IMG/VR virus record: IMGVR_UViG_3300032288_001331
Coordinates: 1-49,237 of that record
Direction: 5' to 3' (one strand)
Length of the DNA: 49,237 nt
Source of the DNA: a virus
Part shown: positions 6,171-13,786 of the stretch, one piece after another
Layout: every line of letters begins with the position of its first letter
Numbering within the stretch: the first letter of the stretch is position 1
Made by a program: the position numbers and the translations under genes
Notes under the pieces: generated by a model
The model's database searches: none
What the model saw: only the letters and a program-made list of their open reading frames with translations
What the model was told of the DNA's origin: nothing

Positions 6171-6609
6171 ATTAATTGAAAAGTCCAAGAAGTGCCTTGG
6201 TAATACTTTTGTATATTATATGAAAGCACACAGTTATCATTGGAATGTCATTGGTCCTGACTTCCCTCAGTTACATGATTTCTTTGGTGATCTTTACGAA
6301 GAACTTCACGGTTCTCTCGACACGCTTGCAGAAGGTATCCGTACATTGGATTCTTTTGCTCCTTCTACACTCGGTCGTATGATTGAATTGGCTGATGATA
6401 TTCAAGAAGATGAAAAGATTCCACAGCCAGCGAAGATGGTCACAAACCTTCTTGATGCAAACGATAAACTCTATAACTGTATCCAAGAATGCTATACGAT
6501 GGCAGAAAACGAAAATGAATTTGCCATTTCAAATCTTTTACAAGATCGCCTACAAACCCTCGCAAAGCATCGCTGGATGTTGAAGGCTCTGGCTGGCCAG
6601 AAATCATAA
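6157..6609 (+). CDS. Dps-like ferritin-fold protein
   Basis: A 150-residue four-helix protein. The ferroxidase motif of Dps is clear: HSYHWNVIGPDFPQLHDFF...YEELHGSLDTLAEGIRTL, giving His at the first helix and Asp/Glu of the neighbouring subunit. Dps dodecamers oxidise and store iron and can bind DNA. A phage copy may protect the replicating DNA from oxidative damage, or supply iron for the 2OG-type oxygenase; these are inferences. Ribosome site AAAAGGAGAAG. Overlaps the previous gene by 14 nt and is followed by a palindrome and a terminator. Confidence 0.82.
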   Translation: MASDELIEKSKKCLGNTFVYYMKAHSYHWNVIGPDFPQLHDFFGDLYEELHGSLDTLAEGIRTLDSFAPSTLGRMIELADDIQEDEKIPQPAKMVTNLLDANDKLYNCIQECYTMAENENEFAISNLLQDRLQTLAKHRWMLKALAGQKS

Positions 6610-6613
6610 GATT

Positions 6614-6632
6614 TGTAACATAAACTGTTACA
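6614..6632 (+). promoter_or_regulatory. palindrome TGTAACA-N5-TGTTACA
   Basis: Perfect 7-bp inverted repeat with a 5-bp centre, immediately 5' of the Dps terminator. Identical arms and spacing occur at 25568-25586 and 34076-34094, so it looks like a protein-binding site rather than a chance hairpin. Confidence 0.5.
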
Positions 6633-6634
6633 GA

Positions 6635-6663
6635 GGGTGCGTCAGCTTGTCGCACCCTTTTTT
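6635..6663 (+). terminator. rho-independent terminator after dps
   Basis: GGGTGCG (6635-6641) pairs with CGCACCC (6651-6657), followed by six T. It separates the tRNA/dps transcript from the SWIM gene. Confidence 0.9.
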
Positions 6664-6664
6664 A

Positions 6665-6692
6665 TTGACTTCCTAGCTGGTTCTGCTAGGAT
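6665..6692 (+). promoter_or_regulatory. sigma70-like promoter with internal inverted repeat
   Basis: TTGACT (6665-6670), 16-bp spacer and TAGGAT (6687-6692), just before the ATG at 6699. The spacer holds an inverted repeat CCTAGC/GCTAGG that could be an operator. The -10 is weak, and the start codon would be within a few bases of the transcript start. Confidence 0.45.
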
Positions 6693-6698
6693 AACAGA

Positions 6699-7124
6699 AT
6701 GACAAAGATATTTGCAAAGCCCAAGGTCGGCTCTACCGTGACCGTCACCACCGATTATACTGACTATATGAAAGGTTTTGCGGCCAACGTTCCGCGCACC
6801 CAGATGTATCGTGGTCAGGTGGTCGCATCGGCTAGCTATGATGACCCTCAAAGCTTCCGCATGACCACTGGAGACCGCTCCTTTCCAATTCGTGTGGTAC
6901 CACTCGAAAACGTCACAAGTCTTGTAAACTCAGACGGAACAAATGTAACACAGACTGAAAAGAAAAAAGTCGAGGTGACCGCATGGGAGGTCAAGTCTGA
7001 TAGCCGCAAAGGTGGCATCTATACGGTGACCCGCGAAGGCAACCACTTCTCATGTACCTGTTTAGGTTTCACATATCGAAAAAGTTGTCGGCACACACTA
7101 GCCATCAAAGCTAAAGTTGCTTAA
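6699..7124 (+). CDS. SWIM zinc-finger protein
   Basis: A 141-residue protein. The C-terminal third has the SWIM signature CTCLGFTYRKSCRH (C-x-C-x8-C-x-H), a zinc finger used for DNA or protein contacts. The N-terminal part has a beta-rich domain (VGSTVTVTTDYTDYM, MYRGQVVASASYDD, RVVPLENV) that resembles small SH3-like phage proteins. It is flanked by two terminators and thus forms its own transcript, as expected for an independently regulated factor. GC content is a little higher than its neighbours. There is little room for a ribosome site upstream of ATG 6699, so the mRNA may have a very short leader. Confidence 0.75.
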   Translation: MTKIFAKPKVGSTVTVTTDYTDYMKGFAANVPRTQMYRGQVVASASYDDPQSFRMTTGDRSFPIRVVPLENVTSLVNSDGTNVTQTEKKKVEVTAWEVKSDSRKGGIYTVTREGNHFSCTCLGFTYRKSCRHTLAIKAKVA

Positions 7125-7146
7125 AGCTCCTTCGGGAGCTTTTTTG
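7124..7146 (+). terminator. rho-independent terminator
   Basis: AAGCTCC (7124-7130), TTCG tetraloop, GGAGCTT (7135-7141), then T5. Directly after the SWIM gene stop. Confidence 0.92.
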
Positions 7147-7153
7147 TTATGGT

Positions 7154-7160
7154 CTAAATA
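7154..7160 (+). promoter_or_regulatory. late-promoter-like box CTAAATA
   Basis: TAAATA core 27 nt upstream of the start of the 7188 gene and just after a terminator, a position that needs a promoter. No TTGACA-like -35 is present, which fits a T4-type late promoter. Confidence 0.45.
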
Positions 7161-7187
7161 CCATAAACTACTTTAGAGGACCATACT

Positions 7188-7916
7188 ATGGCAGGCGTAA
7201 GTGCAGAAAGACAAGAAACTGGTGTTGTGAAAGCGGTTAATTCGGCCGTTAAAAAGAATAAAAATATTCCTATCACTGTCGTTGCTGGTGGTGTTAGAAT
7301 ATCAAATGTAAGTGGTGCTCGCAAATACACAGGTCGTCAGGCTAGTGGTTCAGAACCATATACAGATGTTATATTGGAGTCAAAAAACAAAAAAGGTATA
7401 AACTTGTCTCTGAAAGGTGAGGCTGCACCCTCTCTTGCTGGTGGTGGTCTTCGTGGTCTTGAAGCTATTGTTCCTGGTCTGGCTGGTCGTTTTATGAAGG
7501 CAGCCTATGATGCTCTGATTGAACAGGGTCTCAAAAAAGGTGATAAAGTTCCAGATGTTTACGGTAAGATTGGTCCAAAGACAAAAGAAAAGATTGTTGT
7601 TGGTACACAAGCTATGGGTGGTCCAATCGACTATATGTATATTGGTGGTATGGATGTTAAGTCAACTTACGATGAAAAGAAAGCTGTTCTGACGTTTACT
7701 AATGCCAATCTTACAGGTTCAAAAGAATATGCAAAAACACACGAACTATACTTTCGTCTAAGAGCCAGAAGAGAAGACCAGCGTTTTGATCCTGATGCAG
7801 AACAAGGTGGTATCCCTAAAATTTATGGTAAATCACCATCTAAAGGTGATAGTGCAGGTCGTATCGTCGTAACAGACAGTGTTCCTAAAAATGCAATGAT
7901 AGTACAGGTCAAATGA
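7188..7916 (+). CDS. phage protein, possible PD-(D/E)XK-like fold
   Basis: A 242-residue protein of unknown function. An early block, PYTDVILESKNKKGINLSLKG, has the spacing of an acidic residue followed by an S-x-K strand, as in restriction-endonuclease-like nucleases, and is followed by a Gly-rich helix start (SLAGGGLRGLEAIVPG). A later block has conserved-looking YMYIGGMD and RLRARREDQRFDP. The nuclease reading is tentative. It opens the late-type block and overlaps the HAD gene by 4 nt (ATGA), so both are likely co-expressed. Ribosome site TAGAGGACC. Confidence 0.6.
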   Translation: MAGVSAERQETGVVKAVNSAVKKNKNIPITVVAGGVRISNVSGARKYTGRQASGSEPYTDVILESKNKKGINLSLKGEAAPSLAGGGLRGLEAIVPGLAGRFMKAAYDALIEQGLKKGDKVPDVYGKIGPKTKEKIVVGTQAMGGPIDYMYIGGMDVKSTYDEKKAVLTFTNANLTGSKEYAKTHELYFRLRARREDQRFDPDAEQGGIPKIYGKSPSKGDSAGRIVVTDSVPKNAMIVQVK

Positions 7917-8524
7917 AGACGTTCAAAGAATTTCTAGAAGAGTCCTCAAACGAAGGTCTACTTAACATCTTCGATATAGATGATACTTTGTTCCGTTCAA
8001 AAACGAGTGTTATCATCATGAAAGATGGTAAGAAGGTTCGTGAGTTAAAAACTGGTGAGTTCAACCACTATAAACTGAAACCTGGAGAAGAGTATAACTT
8101 TGACCAGTTCCGTTCTGGTGAACACTTTCGTAAAAATGCACAACCCATTGACCGTATGTTAGAGAGAGCCAGACAGGCCGTAAAGCAAGGTAAGACTATC
8201 ATAGTTACAGCCCGTTCAGACTTTTATGATAAAGAACCTTTCTTACAGAAGTTTAGAGATCATGGTTTTCCTATAGATGATGTTCATATCGAACGTGCTG
8301 GTAATCTTCAAAAGTTAAAATCTGATGCTAAAATCAATGTTACCAAAGCTGTTGTAATCAGAAAATATATAAATTCTGGTCAATTTAAGAAGATCAGAAT
8401 GTGGGATGATCATGCTAGTAATCTAGATATACTTCTCAAACTTGGTAAAATACACCCAGAGATTGATATCGAAGCATATCTTGTCAACCCAGAGACGGGT
8501 GAAAGCTCAAGGTATAAAAGATGA
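7913..8524 (+). CDS. HAD-superfamily phosphatase with capsid-targeting-like N-terminus
   Basis: A 203-residue protein. The HAD motifs are present: FDIDDTLF (D21, D23, T25), a motif-II-like VTARSD near residue 100 and the metal-binding WDDHASN near 163-165. The closest functional analogues are the 3'-phosphatase half of T4 polynucleotide kinase and nucleic-acid HAD phosphatases. Its first ten residues, MKTFKEFLEE, align without gaps to the T4 capsid-targeting peptide MKTYQEFIAE, which is cut after Glu10 by the gp21 prohead protease. The same prefix occurs on the genes at 15894 and 40270. It overlaps both neighbours by 4 nt. Packaging in the head is inferred. Confidence 0.8.
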   Translation: MKTFKEFLEESSNEGLLNIFDIDDTLFRSKTSVIIMKDGKKVRELKTGEFNHYKLKPGEEYNFDQFRSGEHFRKNAQPIDRMLERARQAVKQGKTIIVTARSDFYDKEPFLQKFRDHGFPIDDVHIERAGNLQKLKSDAKINVTKAVVIRKYINSGQFKKIRMWDDHASNLDILLKLGKIHPEIDIEAYLVNPETGESSRYKR

Positions 8525-8937
8525 ATAAACCAGAACAACCACAGATCGGTATGACTTTCTCGCGTAAGCTTATGCCACAGATTGATTCTATTGAGAACTT
8601 CCTGAAGCATCTTGACCAGCAGATCATAGCACACAAACAAGTCACCATTGATCCAAGAGACTTGAAGTCAACACAGTCAGAATTTGATATGAAAAAGGTA
8701 TCTGAGATGCCTTCTCGTAAAGGTCCGTCTGGTGTTATCATATCGAATGATAATTATATTCTAGACGGTCACCACCGCTGGCTGGCCCACCACAGAGATG
8801 GTGCTAAGATGTCGGTCATACAAGTCGATCTACCTATACTAGAACTTGTCCATACGGCCAGACGTATGCCAAATAATGTATTAGGTGCAATAAAAACTGT
8901 GGTAAAAGAATCTCTAATAAAGAAAAATACTAAATAA
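8521..8937 (+). CDS. ParB/sulfiredoxin-fold protein
   Basis: A 138-residue protein whose core VIISNDNYILDGHHRWLAHH matches the ParB-like nuclease/sulfiredoxin motif (strand, then G-H-H-R). The N-terminal segment (MTFSRKLMPQIDSIENFLKHL) and an early VTIDPRDL strand fit this fold. Real ParB proteins bind CTP and parS DNA, while phage single-domain versions are often predicted nucleases or ATPases; which applies here cannot be told. ATG overlaps the HAD stop (ATGA). Its stop TAA is part of the CTAAATA box for the next gene. Confidence 0.75.
   Translation: MNKPEQPQIGMTFSRKLMPQIDSIENFLKHLDQQIIAHKQVTIDPRDLKSTQSEFDMKKVSEMPSRKGPSGVIISNDNYILDGHHRWLAHHRDGAKMSVIQVDLPILELVHTARRMPNNVLGAIKTVVKESLIKKNTK
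8930..8936 (+). promoter_or_regulatory. late-promoter-like box CTAAATA
   Basis: Overlaps the ParB-like gene stop and lies 34 nt upstream of the 1214-residue fusion gene. No -35 element is visible. Confidence 0.35.
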
Positions 8938-8970
8938 TCAATAATAATACTGTTCCTGTAGAGGGGATGA

Positions 8971-11900
8971 ATGGCTAATTCGACAAGACCACCAGGCGTG
9001 GCATTCTATGGTAAAGTCAGAATACCTACCATAGGTCATAAAAAAGCAATAGAAACGGCAGCAAGTATCGCCAAGAAAACTGGCGGCCAACTTCGTATCG
9101 GTCTATCTGGCGCCTCTCATCCCCTTACAATCGAAACTAAAAAAGCCCATGCTGAGATGGTCTTCGGTCATCCAGTAGAGACTGGCGTACCTCACACCTC
9201 TAATCTCTTTTCATATCTTTCACACCTTCATCAACACCACGATGAGATACATCTGGTGGCTGGTTCTGACCGCGCACCTGAGTATCGCAAGACGCTTCAG
9301 CAATGGAATGGCAAGGCTGACAGGAACGGAAAAGTTGCTTTCAACTTCAAGAAATGGAAAGTTCACGAAGTTGAAGGTAAGCGTGAAGATGTTGACAAAC
9401 ATCCTACACAGATGAATAGAGATGAACTAGAACGTTCAGTCAGTGCCACTAAAGTAGAAGGTCTAGCTAAAGCAGGTGACTATGAAGGTTTCAGAGCCTA
9501 TCATCCTGGTCTACCCGAAAAGCATGTTAAAAAAGTATACAATCAGATCCGCATGGCGCCTTCTGAAGCACCAAAACCAAAGTCTGTAAAGGCTATCAAA
9601 GCTAAGGTCGTCAAAGAAGAAGAATCTCACGCCGAATACTGGCAAAAGAATCCACCACCTGAAAGCGCAATTACAAGAGCAGCCAGCAATCTACCTGTTA
9701 TCTCACAGGCCAAAGCAATCAAGAGTGCTGTCGATAATGTACGTCAAGGTAATTATGGAAGTGCGGCTTTAGATATTGCTGCTGAGATTCCAAAAGTAGG
9801 TGCTGCTGTTGGTGCTGCAAGAGGTGTCGCTGCTGCACTAAGAGAAGATCAGGTTGATAGTATTGGTGAACTTGACCATGAAAAGTTTGGGCCAATGCTC
9901 GACACATTTGTTCAGTTTGCATCGAAGAAACTTGGCATCAAATCAATGCCAACGATGCAACTACAAAAAGGTGAAATGGAAGCCTCAAGTTTCGGTGGTT
10001 ATAATCCACAAAATCAGTCCATTGTTGTAGTATCAAAGAATCGTCACCCAATGGATATCTTCAGAACAGTTGCACATGAACTTGTGCATCATAAGCAGAA
10101 AGAAGATGGTCGCATTGGCAAAGATATTTCCAATGAAGGTGCTACAGGAAGTCCCTTCGAAAATGAAGCCAACTCAGAAGCAGGAAAGATCATGCGCTGG
10201 TTTGGTCAAAAAAATCCTGAACTATTTAAGTCAGGTTATGTGGTCGAAGAAACACAACTGACAGAAGGCATCAATGATCCAGGTACATTCAAAGCTGTAT
10301 TCTTAGCCGGTGGTCCTGGTTCTGGTAAAGACTTTGTAATGAAGCAGACACTTGATGGTATGGGTCTGCAAGAAATCAATTCGGATGTTGCGTTTGAATA
10401 TCTAATGAAGAAGGCTGGTCTTGATTTTAAGATGCCTGAATCAGAAAGAGTTGAACGTGATATTGCTCGCGGTAAAGCAAAGAAACTCACCAAAGAGCGT
10501 GAGCGTCTTGCTCTTGCTGGTCGTCGTGGTTTGATCATCAACGGTACAGCCGACGATCCAGAAAAGATTGCATCAATCAAAAAAGAATTAGAAGCTCTCG
10601 GCTATGATACAATGATGGTATTTGTCAACACCTCAGATGAAGTATCAAAGTCTAGAAACGTATCACGCGGTGAAGAAGGTGGCAGAACTGTTCCTGAAGA
10701 TATCCGTAAAGACAAGTGGGATGCTGCACAGAAGGCCAGACCTGTATTCGAAAAGTTATTTGGTAAAGATAACTTTGTAGAAGTTGATAATAGTAATGAT
10801 CTACGCAAAGCTTCGCCTGAAGTTAAGAAAAAAGTTGAAGGTGAGTTTCAATCTATTTTTAAGATGGCCAAGAAGTTCGTTGCTCGTCAACCAATCGAAA
10901 ATGAAAAAGCTGCTGGTTGGATGCAAAATGAAATACAAAAACGCAACATGCAGTCATTTGTTCCTGCTAGTGCAACAGCATTCGGTACAGGTTCAGTTCA
11001 GCGTGGTGCTGTTCAATCAGTTGCATTGCCAAGCGATCAAGATGCTACACAAACCACATCACAAGCACCAACAACCGATGAAATTTCTCAAGCACAGCGT
11101 CTTGGTCTGACATACTATGGCTTTGGTCGCTATGGTACGACAATAAAAGGAAAACATACCGTGACTTATATCAGTCAAAACGGCAAACTAGTTCCTAAAC
11201 AACAACAAGTAGCCGAAGACCTTCGTAAGTGGTTTGATCCAAAACATCCAGAAGGTGGATGGAAGAGAATCAATTCTAAAGGTGAAGCAATTGGTCCTTG
11301 TGCAAGAGAGCCAGGTGAACCAAAGCCAAAATGTATGTCAAATGAAAAGAGAGCGAAACTCTCAAAGAAAGAAAGAGCATCTGCTGTTGCAGCAAAGCGC
11401 AAGCATGATCCAAATCCAGAAAGAAAAGGTGCACCTATCAACGTTTCAAACTTTGGTAAAGGTAAAATAGATGAGGCTAATGCGGCAGCTATTGCAGCCG
11501 CTACAGCAATAGCAAAGAAGAAATCTGGTAACTATGATAAAGATGGCCTGAGAGTAAAGCCATATAAAAATCCTGATGCACCAAATGTAAAATCAAATGA
11601 AGAGAGAAGAAGAGAAATGAAAAAAGAAGAATATCTTCAGGAGAAAAATGTGCCTACAAATCCAGAATTGTGGGCTCGCGCCAAGTCAATGGCCAAATCT
11701 AAGTTTGATGTTTATCCTTCAGCCTATGCAAATGGTTGGGCTGCAAAGTGGTATAAGTCAAAAGGTGGTGGTTGGAAAACTCAAGCAGATGAGAGTTTCG
11801 AACACATGGTCAACGAAAACAAACCATCAGATCGTGAGTTCGGTACAACAAGTCTTGCAAATATTTACAAAGCTTCAACACCAGGTCAAACTTTCCCTGC

Positions 11901-12615
11901 AAATCCACTTTCAGAAAAGATGGGTAAGAAAAAGATCATGAAGAAGGCTAAGAAGTTAGCTCAAGAAGATAACTCACTCGCACTAGGTTATGAGTTCGGT
12001 AACAACGGCATTGGTCAGGAGTTTGGTGTTGTTCGCTCACCTAACGGTCTTGGTTTTGGTTATTCTCTACCAATGGATGGTGGTGCATATAGACTTTCCG
12101 AATCGGTGCAGAACTGGATGAATAAAGAAAGCACAATCGAACGTTATATTTCAAAGTATGGTGAACAGGCTGAACGCAAACTATATGAAGCTGCTGTTCG
12201 TCTTAGCCAACTTGAAGAGACGAACAGTGGTGCAAAAGGTTTCGATGGTCTTCGCGAAGCATGGGAAGCACTCGGTGGTCGTGACATGGGAACTGTTGCA
12301 AAACAAGGTAGCAAAGAAGAAGTTGAAGAAGAAAAGAGCCCCGCATGGACTCGCAAAGAAGGTCAGAATCCAGAAGGTGGTTTGAATAAGAAAGGTATCG
12401 CTTCATATCGTCGCGAGAACCCAGGTTCTAAACTTTCTCTGGCCGTAACAACAAAGCCATCAAAGCTCAAGAAAGGTTCTAAAGCTGCAAATCGTCGCAA
12501 GTCATTCTGCGCCCGTATGGGTGGTATGAAGAAGCGTTTGACTTCTGCTAAGACGGCCAATGATCCAGATTCAAGAATTAACAAAGCCCTCCGCAAATGG
12601 AATTGCGAGGAATAA
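8971..12615 (+). CDS. giant multidomain protein: nucleotidyltransferase, metalloprotease, P-loop kinase and phage modules
   Basis: A 1214-residue fusion. Residues 1-190: cytidylyltransferase/NMN-adenylyltransferase-like domain with PTIGH (about 19-23), GSDRAPEY and the closing VSATKVEG (about 158-165). Residues 300-420: zinc metalloprotease-like domain with HELVHH (369-374). Residues 435-640: P-loop kinase of the polynucleotide-kinase/zeta type, GGPGSGKD with Lys453, then LIINGTADD and VFVNTSDE strands. Residues 750-820: a phage module with KWFDPKHPEGGWKR, GPCAREPGEPKPKC and KKERASA. Residues 894-935: PTNPELWARAKSMAKSKFDV module. Residues 1124-1214: AWTRKEGQNPEGGLNKKG...FCARMGGM module. Acid/lysine-rich linkers join them. 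In related phages these modules occur separately. It may be a virion polyprotein cut by the prohead protease (LTE near residue 430 is one possible site); that is a hypothesis. Confidence 0.85.
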   Translation: MANSTRPPGVAFYGKVRIPTIGHKKAIETAASIAKKTGGQLRIGLSGASHPLTIETKKAHAEMVFGHPVETGVPHTSNLFSYLSHLHQHHDEIHLVAGSDRAPEYRKTLQQWNGKADRNGKVAFNFKKWKVHEVEGKREDVDKHPTQMNRDELERSVSATKVEGLAKAGDYEGFRAYHPGLPEKHVKKVYNQIRMAPSEAPKPKSVKAIKAKVVKEEESHAEYWQKNPPPESAITRAASNLPVISQAKAIKSAVDNVRQGNYGSAALDIAAEIPKVGAAVGAARGVAAALREDQVDSIGELDHEKFGPMLDTFVQFASKKLGIKSMPTMQLQKGEMEASSFGGYNPQNQSIVVVSKNRHPMDIFRTVAHELVHHKQKEDGRIGKDISNEGATGSPFENEANSEAGKIMRWFGQKNPELFKSGYVVEETQLTEGINDPGTFKAVFLAGGPGSGKDFVMKQTLDGMGLQEINSDVAFEYLMKKAGLDFKMPESERVERDIARGKAKKLTKERERLALAGRRGLIINGTADDPEKIASIKKELEALGYDTMMVFVNTSDEVSKSRNVSRGEEGGRTVPEDIRKDKWDAAQKARPVFEKLFGKDNFVEVDNSNDLRKASPEVKKKVEGEFQSIFKMAKKFVARQPIENEKAAGWMQNEIQKRNMQSFVPASATAFGTGSVQRGAVQSVALPSDQDATQTTSQAPTTDEISQAQRLGLTYYGFGRYGTTIKGKHTVTYISQNGKLVPKQQQVAEDLRKWFDPKHPEGGWKRINSKGEAIGPCAREPGEPKPKCMSNEKRAKLSKKERASAVAAKRKHDPNPERKGAPINVSNFGKGKIDEANAAAIAAATAIAKKKSGNYDKDGLRVKPYKNPDAPNVKSNEERRREMKKEEYLQEKNVPTNPELWARAKSMAKSKFDVYPSAYANGWAAKWYKSKGGGWKTQADESFEHMVNENKPSDREFGTTSLANIYKASTPGQTFPANPLSEKMGKKKIMKKAKKLAQEDNSLALGYEFGNNGIGQEFGVVRSPNGLGFGYSLPMDGGAYRLSESVQNWMNKESTIERYISKYGEQAERKLYEAAVRLSQLEETNSGAKGFDGLREAWEALGGRDMGTVAKQGSKEEVEEEKSPAWTRKEGQNPEGGLNKKGIASYRRENPGSKLSLAVTTKPSKLKKGSKAANRRKSFCARMGGMKKRLTSAKTANDPDSRINKALRKWNCEE

Positions 12616-12621
12616 GGTTCA

Positions 12622-12629
12622 GATAAATA
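12622..12629 (+). promoter_or_regulatory. late-promoter-like box GATAAATA
   Basis: Seven of eight matches to TATAAATA, 29 nt before the next start codon in a 43-nt intergenic gap. Confidence 0.5.
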
Positions 12630-12658
12630 TAGATAAACCCTAATAAAGGAACTCTAAC

Positions 12659-13786
12659 ATGTTTGGTAACAATAAAAAAGATCCATTAGTTGATGCAGTT
12701 GCAAAGGTAATGCAAGAAAATCAGCTTCGTCGTGAAGTTGAGCGTCAGTTCAATGAAGACCTTGGTATACATTCAAAGAAGGCTCTTCCATTTGAGAAGC
12801 ACGCCGAGTATGACCGTGTTCTTGCAGAAAAGACACAGCAAGCTTTGAGTGAAGGTTATTCAATGAAGAAAGAAGCTCTTCATCCAAATCAACAGAAGTT
12901 GAATGTTCATGAGCCAGAAAAAGACGAACTAACAGCTAAAGACTTCGCAATGCTTCGTGCAAAGAAGAAGCAAATGGATGAATCGGATGATATGGGTCCA
13001 TCAAAGGCTAAATCGAAGAAGGCTCCAACATACCGTCACAAGACATCAGGTAAAGAAATTGTTTCAACAAAGAATCCTGGTGATGAATGGGAACTCGTAA
13101 AAGAAGCTGCACCACCAATGCCACCAAGAAGACCACAACCAGGTGATATTGAAGGAACAGCCGGAACTCTGAAGAAAGACGGTAAAGATTATATCGCTCC
13201 AGAGACACGCAATAATCCTCACATGCAGGCTTCAGATGGCCCTTCACAGGCCGATAAGAAAGCTCTTGATGATAAGATTAAAGAGATTATGAAAGAAGCT
13301 TCAGAAGATCAGAAGAAGAACAATCCAATGGTTTTCCGTGATAAGAAGAGAGATAACCCAATGGTGTTCGGTGATAAAAAGAAGAACAATCCAATGGTGT
13401 TCGGTGATAAGAAGAAATCTAATCCTCTTGTTCATAAAGAAGAAGCTGAACTTGATGAAGCATCATACTCAGCAAAGGCTGCTCGCGCTGGTAAAGATAT
13501 TGGCAAGCCAGGTAAGATGTTTGCCAAAATTGCCAAGTCAGCTGGTGAAAAATACGGTTCAGAAGAGCGTGGTAAGAAAGTAGCCGGTGCTGTTCTTGCA
13601 AAACTTCGTGCTAAGAAAATGGAAGAAGAAACTCTTGCAGAAAAGGCTCCAGAAGGTGCTAAGTTCGAGCGCATGGTAAAGCACATTAAGGCCAAATATG
13701 CCAAAGATGGTCTGACCGATAAAGAAAAGTCAATCGCCTATGCAACAGCATGGAAAGCCAAGAATAAGGAAGAAAAAAATGACTGA
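12659..13786 (+). CDS. charged phage protein with NPMVF repeats
   Basis: A 375-residue, very Lys/Glu-rich protein, probably virion-associated. Residues 1-65 form a conserved-looking helical block (DPLVDAVAKVMQENQLRREV). The middle is low-complexity and proline-rich. Around residues 222-257 there are four tandem copies of an 11-residue unit, NPMVFxDKKxx. The C-terminal half has two more helical modules, SAKAARAGKDIGKPGKMF and FERMVKHIKAKYAKDGLTDKEK, of kinds that recur in T4-like phages and in the adjacent fusion gene. Start ATG 12659 follows AAAGGAAC. The last 8 nt overlap the next gene. Confidence 0.7.
   Translation: MFGNNKKDPLVDAVAKVMQENQLRREVERQFNEDLGIHSKKALPFEKHAEYDRVLAEKTQQALSEGYSMKKEALHPNQQKLNVHEPEKDELTAKDFAMLRAKKKQMDESDDMGPSKAKSKKAPTYRHKTSGKEIVSTKNPGDEWELVKEAAPPMPPRRPQPGDIEGTAGTLKKDGKDYIAPETRNNPHMQASDGPSQADKKALDDKIKEIMKEASEDQKKNNPMVFRDKKRDNPMVFGDKKKNNPMVFGDKKKSNPLVHKEEAELDEASYSAKAARAGKDIGKPGKMFAKIAKSAGEKYGSEERGKKVAGAVLAKLRAKKMEEETLAEKAPEGAKFERMVKHIKAKYAKDGLTDKEKSIAYATAWKAKNKEEKND
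13324..13431 (+). repeat. four tandem 33-bp repeats inside a coding region
   Basis: The repeat unit AAYCCAATGGT(K)TTCsGTGATAAGAAG encodes NPMVFxDKKxx, read four times (the last copy diverges to NPLVHKEE). Copies 2 and 3 are nearly identical at DNA level, so recent slippage is likely. Confidence 0.8.

Noticed and set aside
10784-11110. Alternative-frame ORFs inside the 1214-residue gene
   Set aside because: No ribosome sites, no family patterns; Lys/Gln-rich sequences from the wrong frame of a repetitive coding region.
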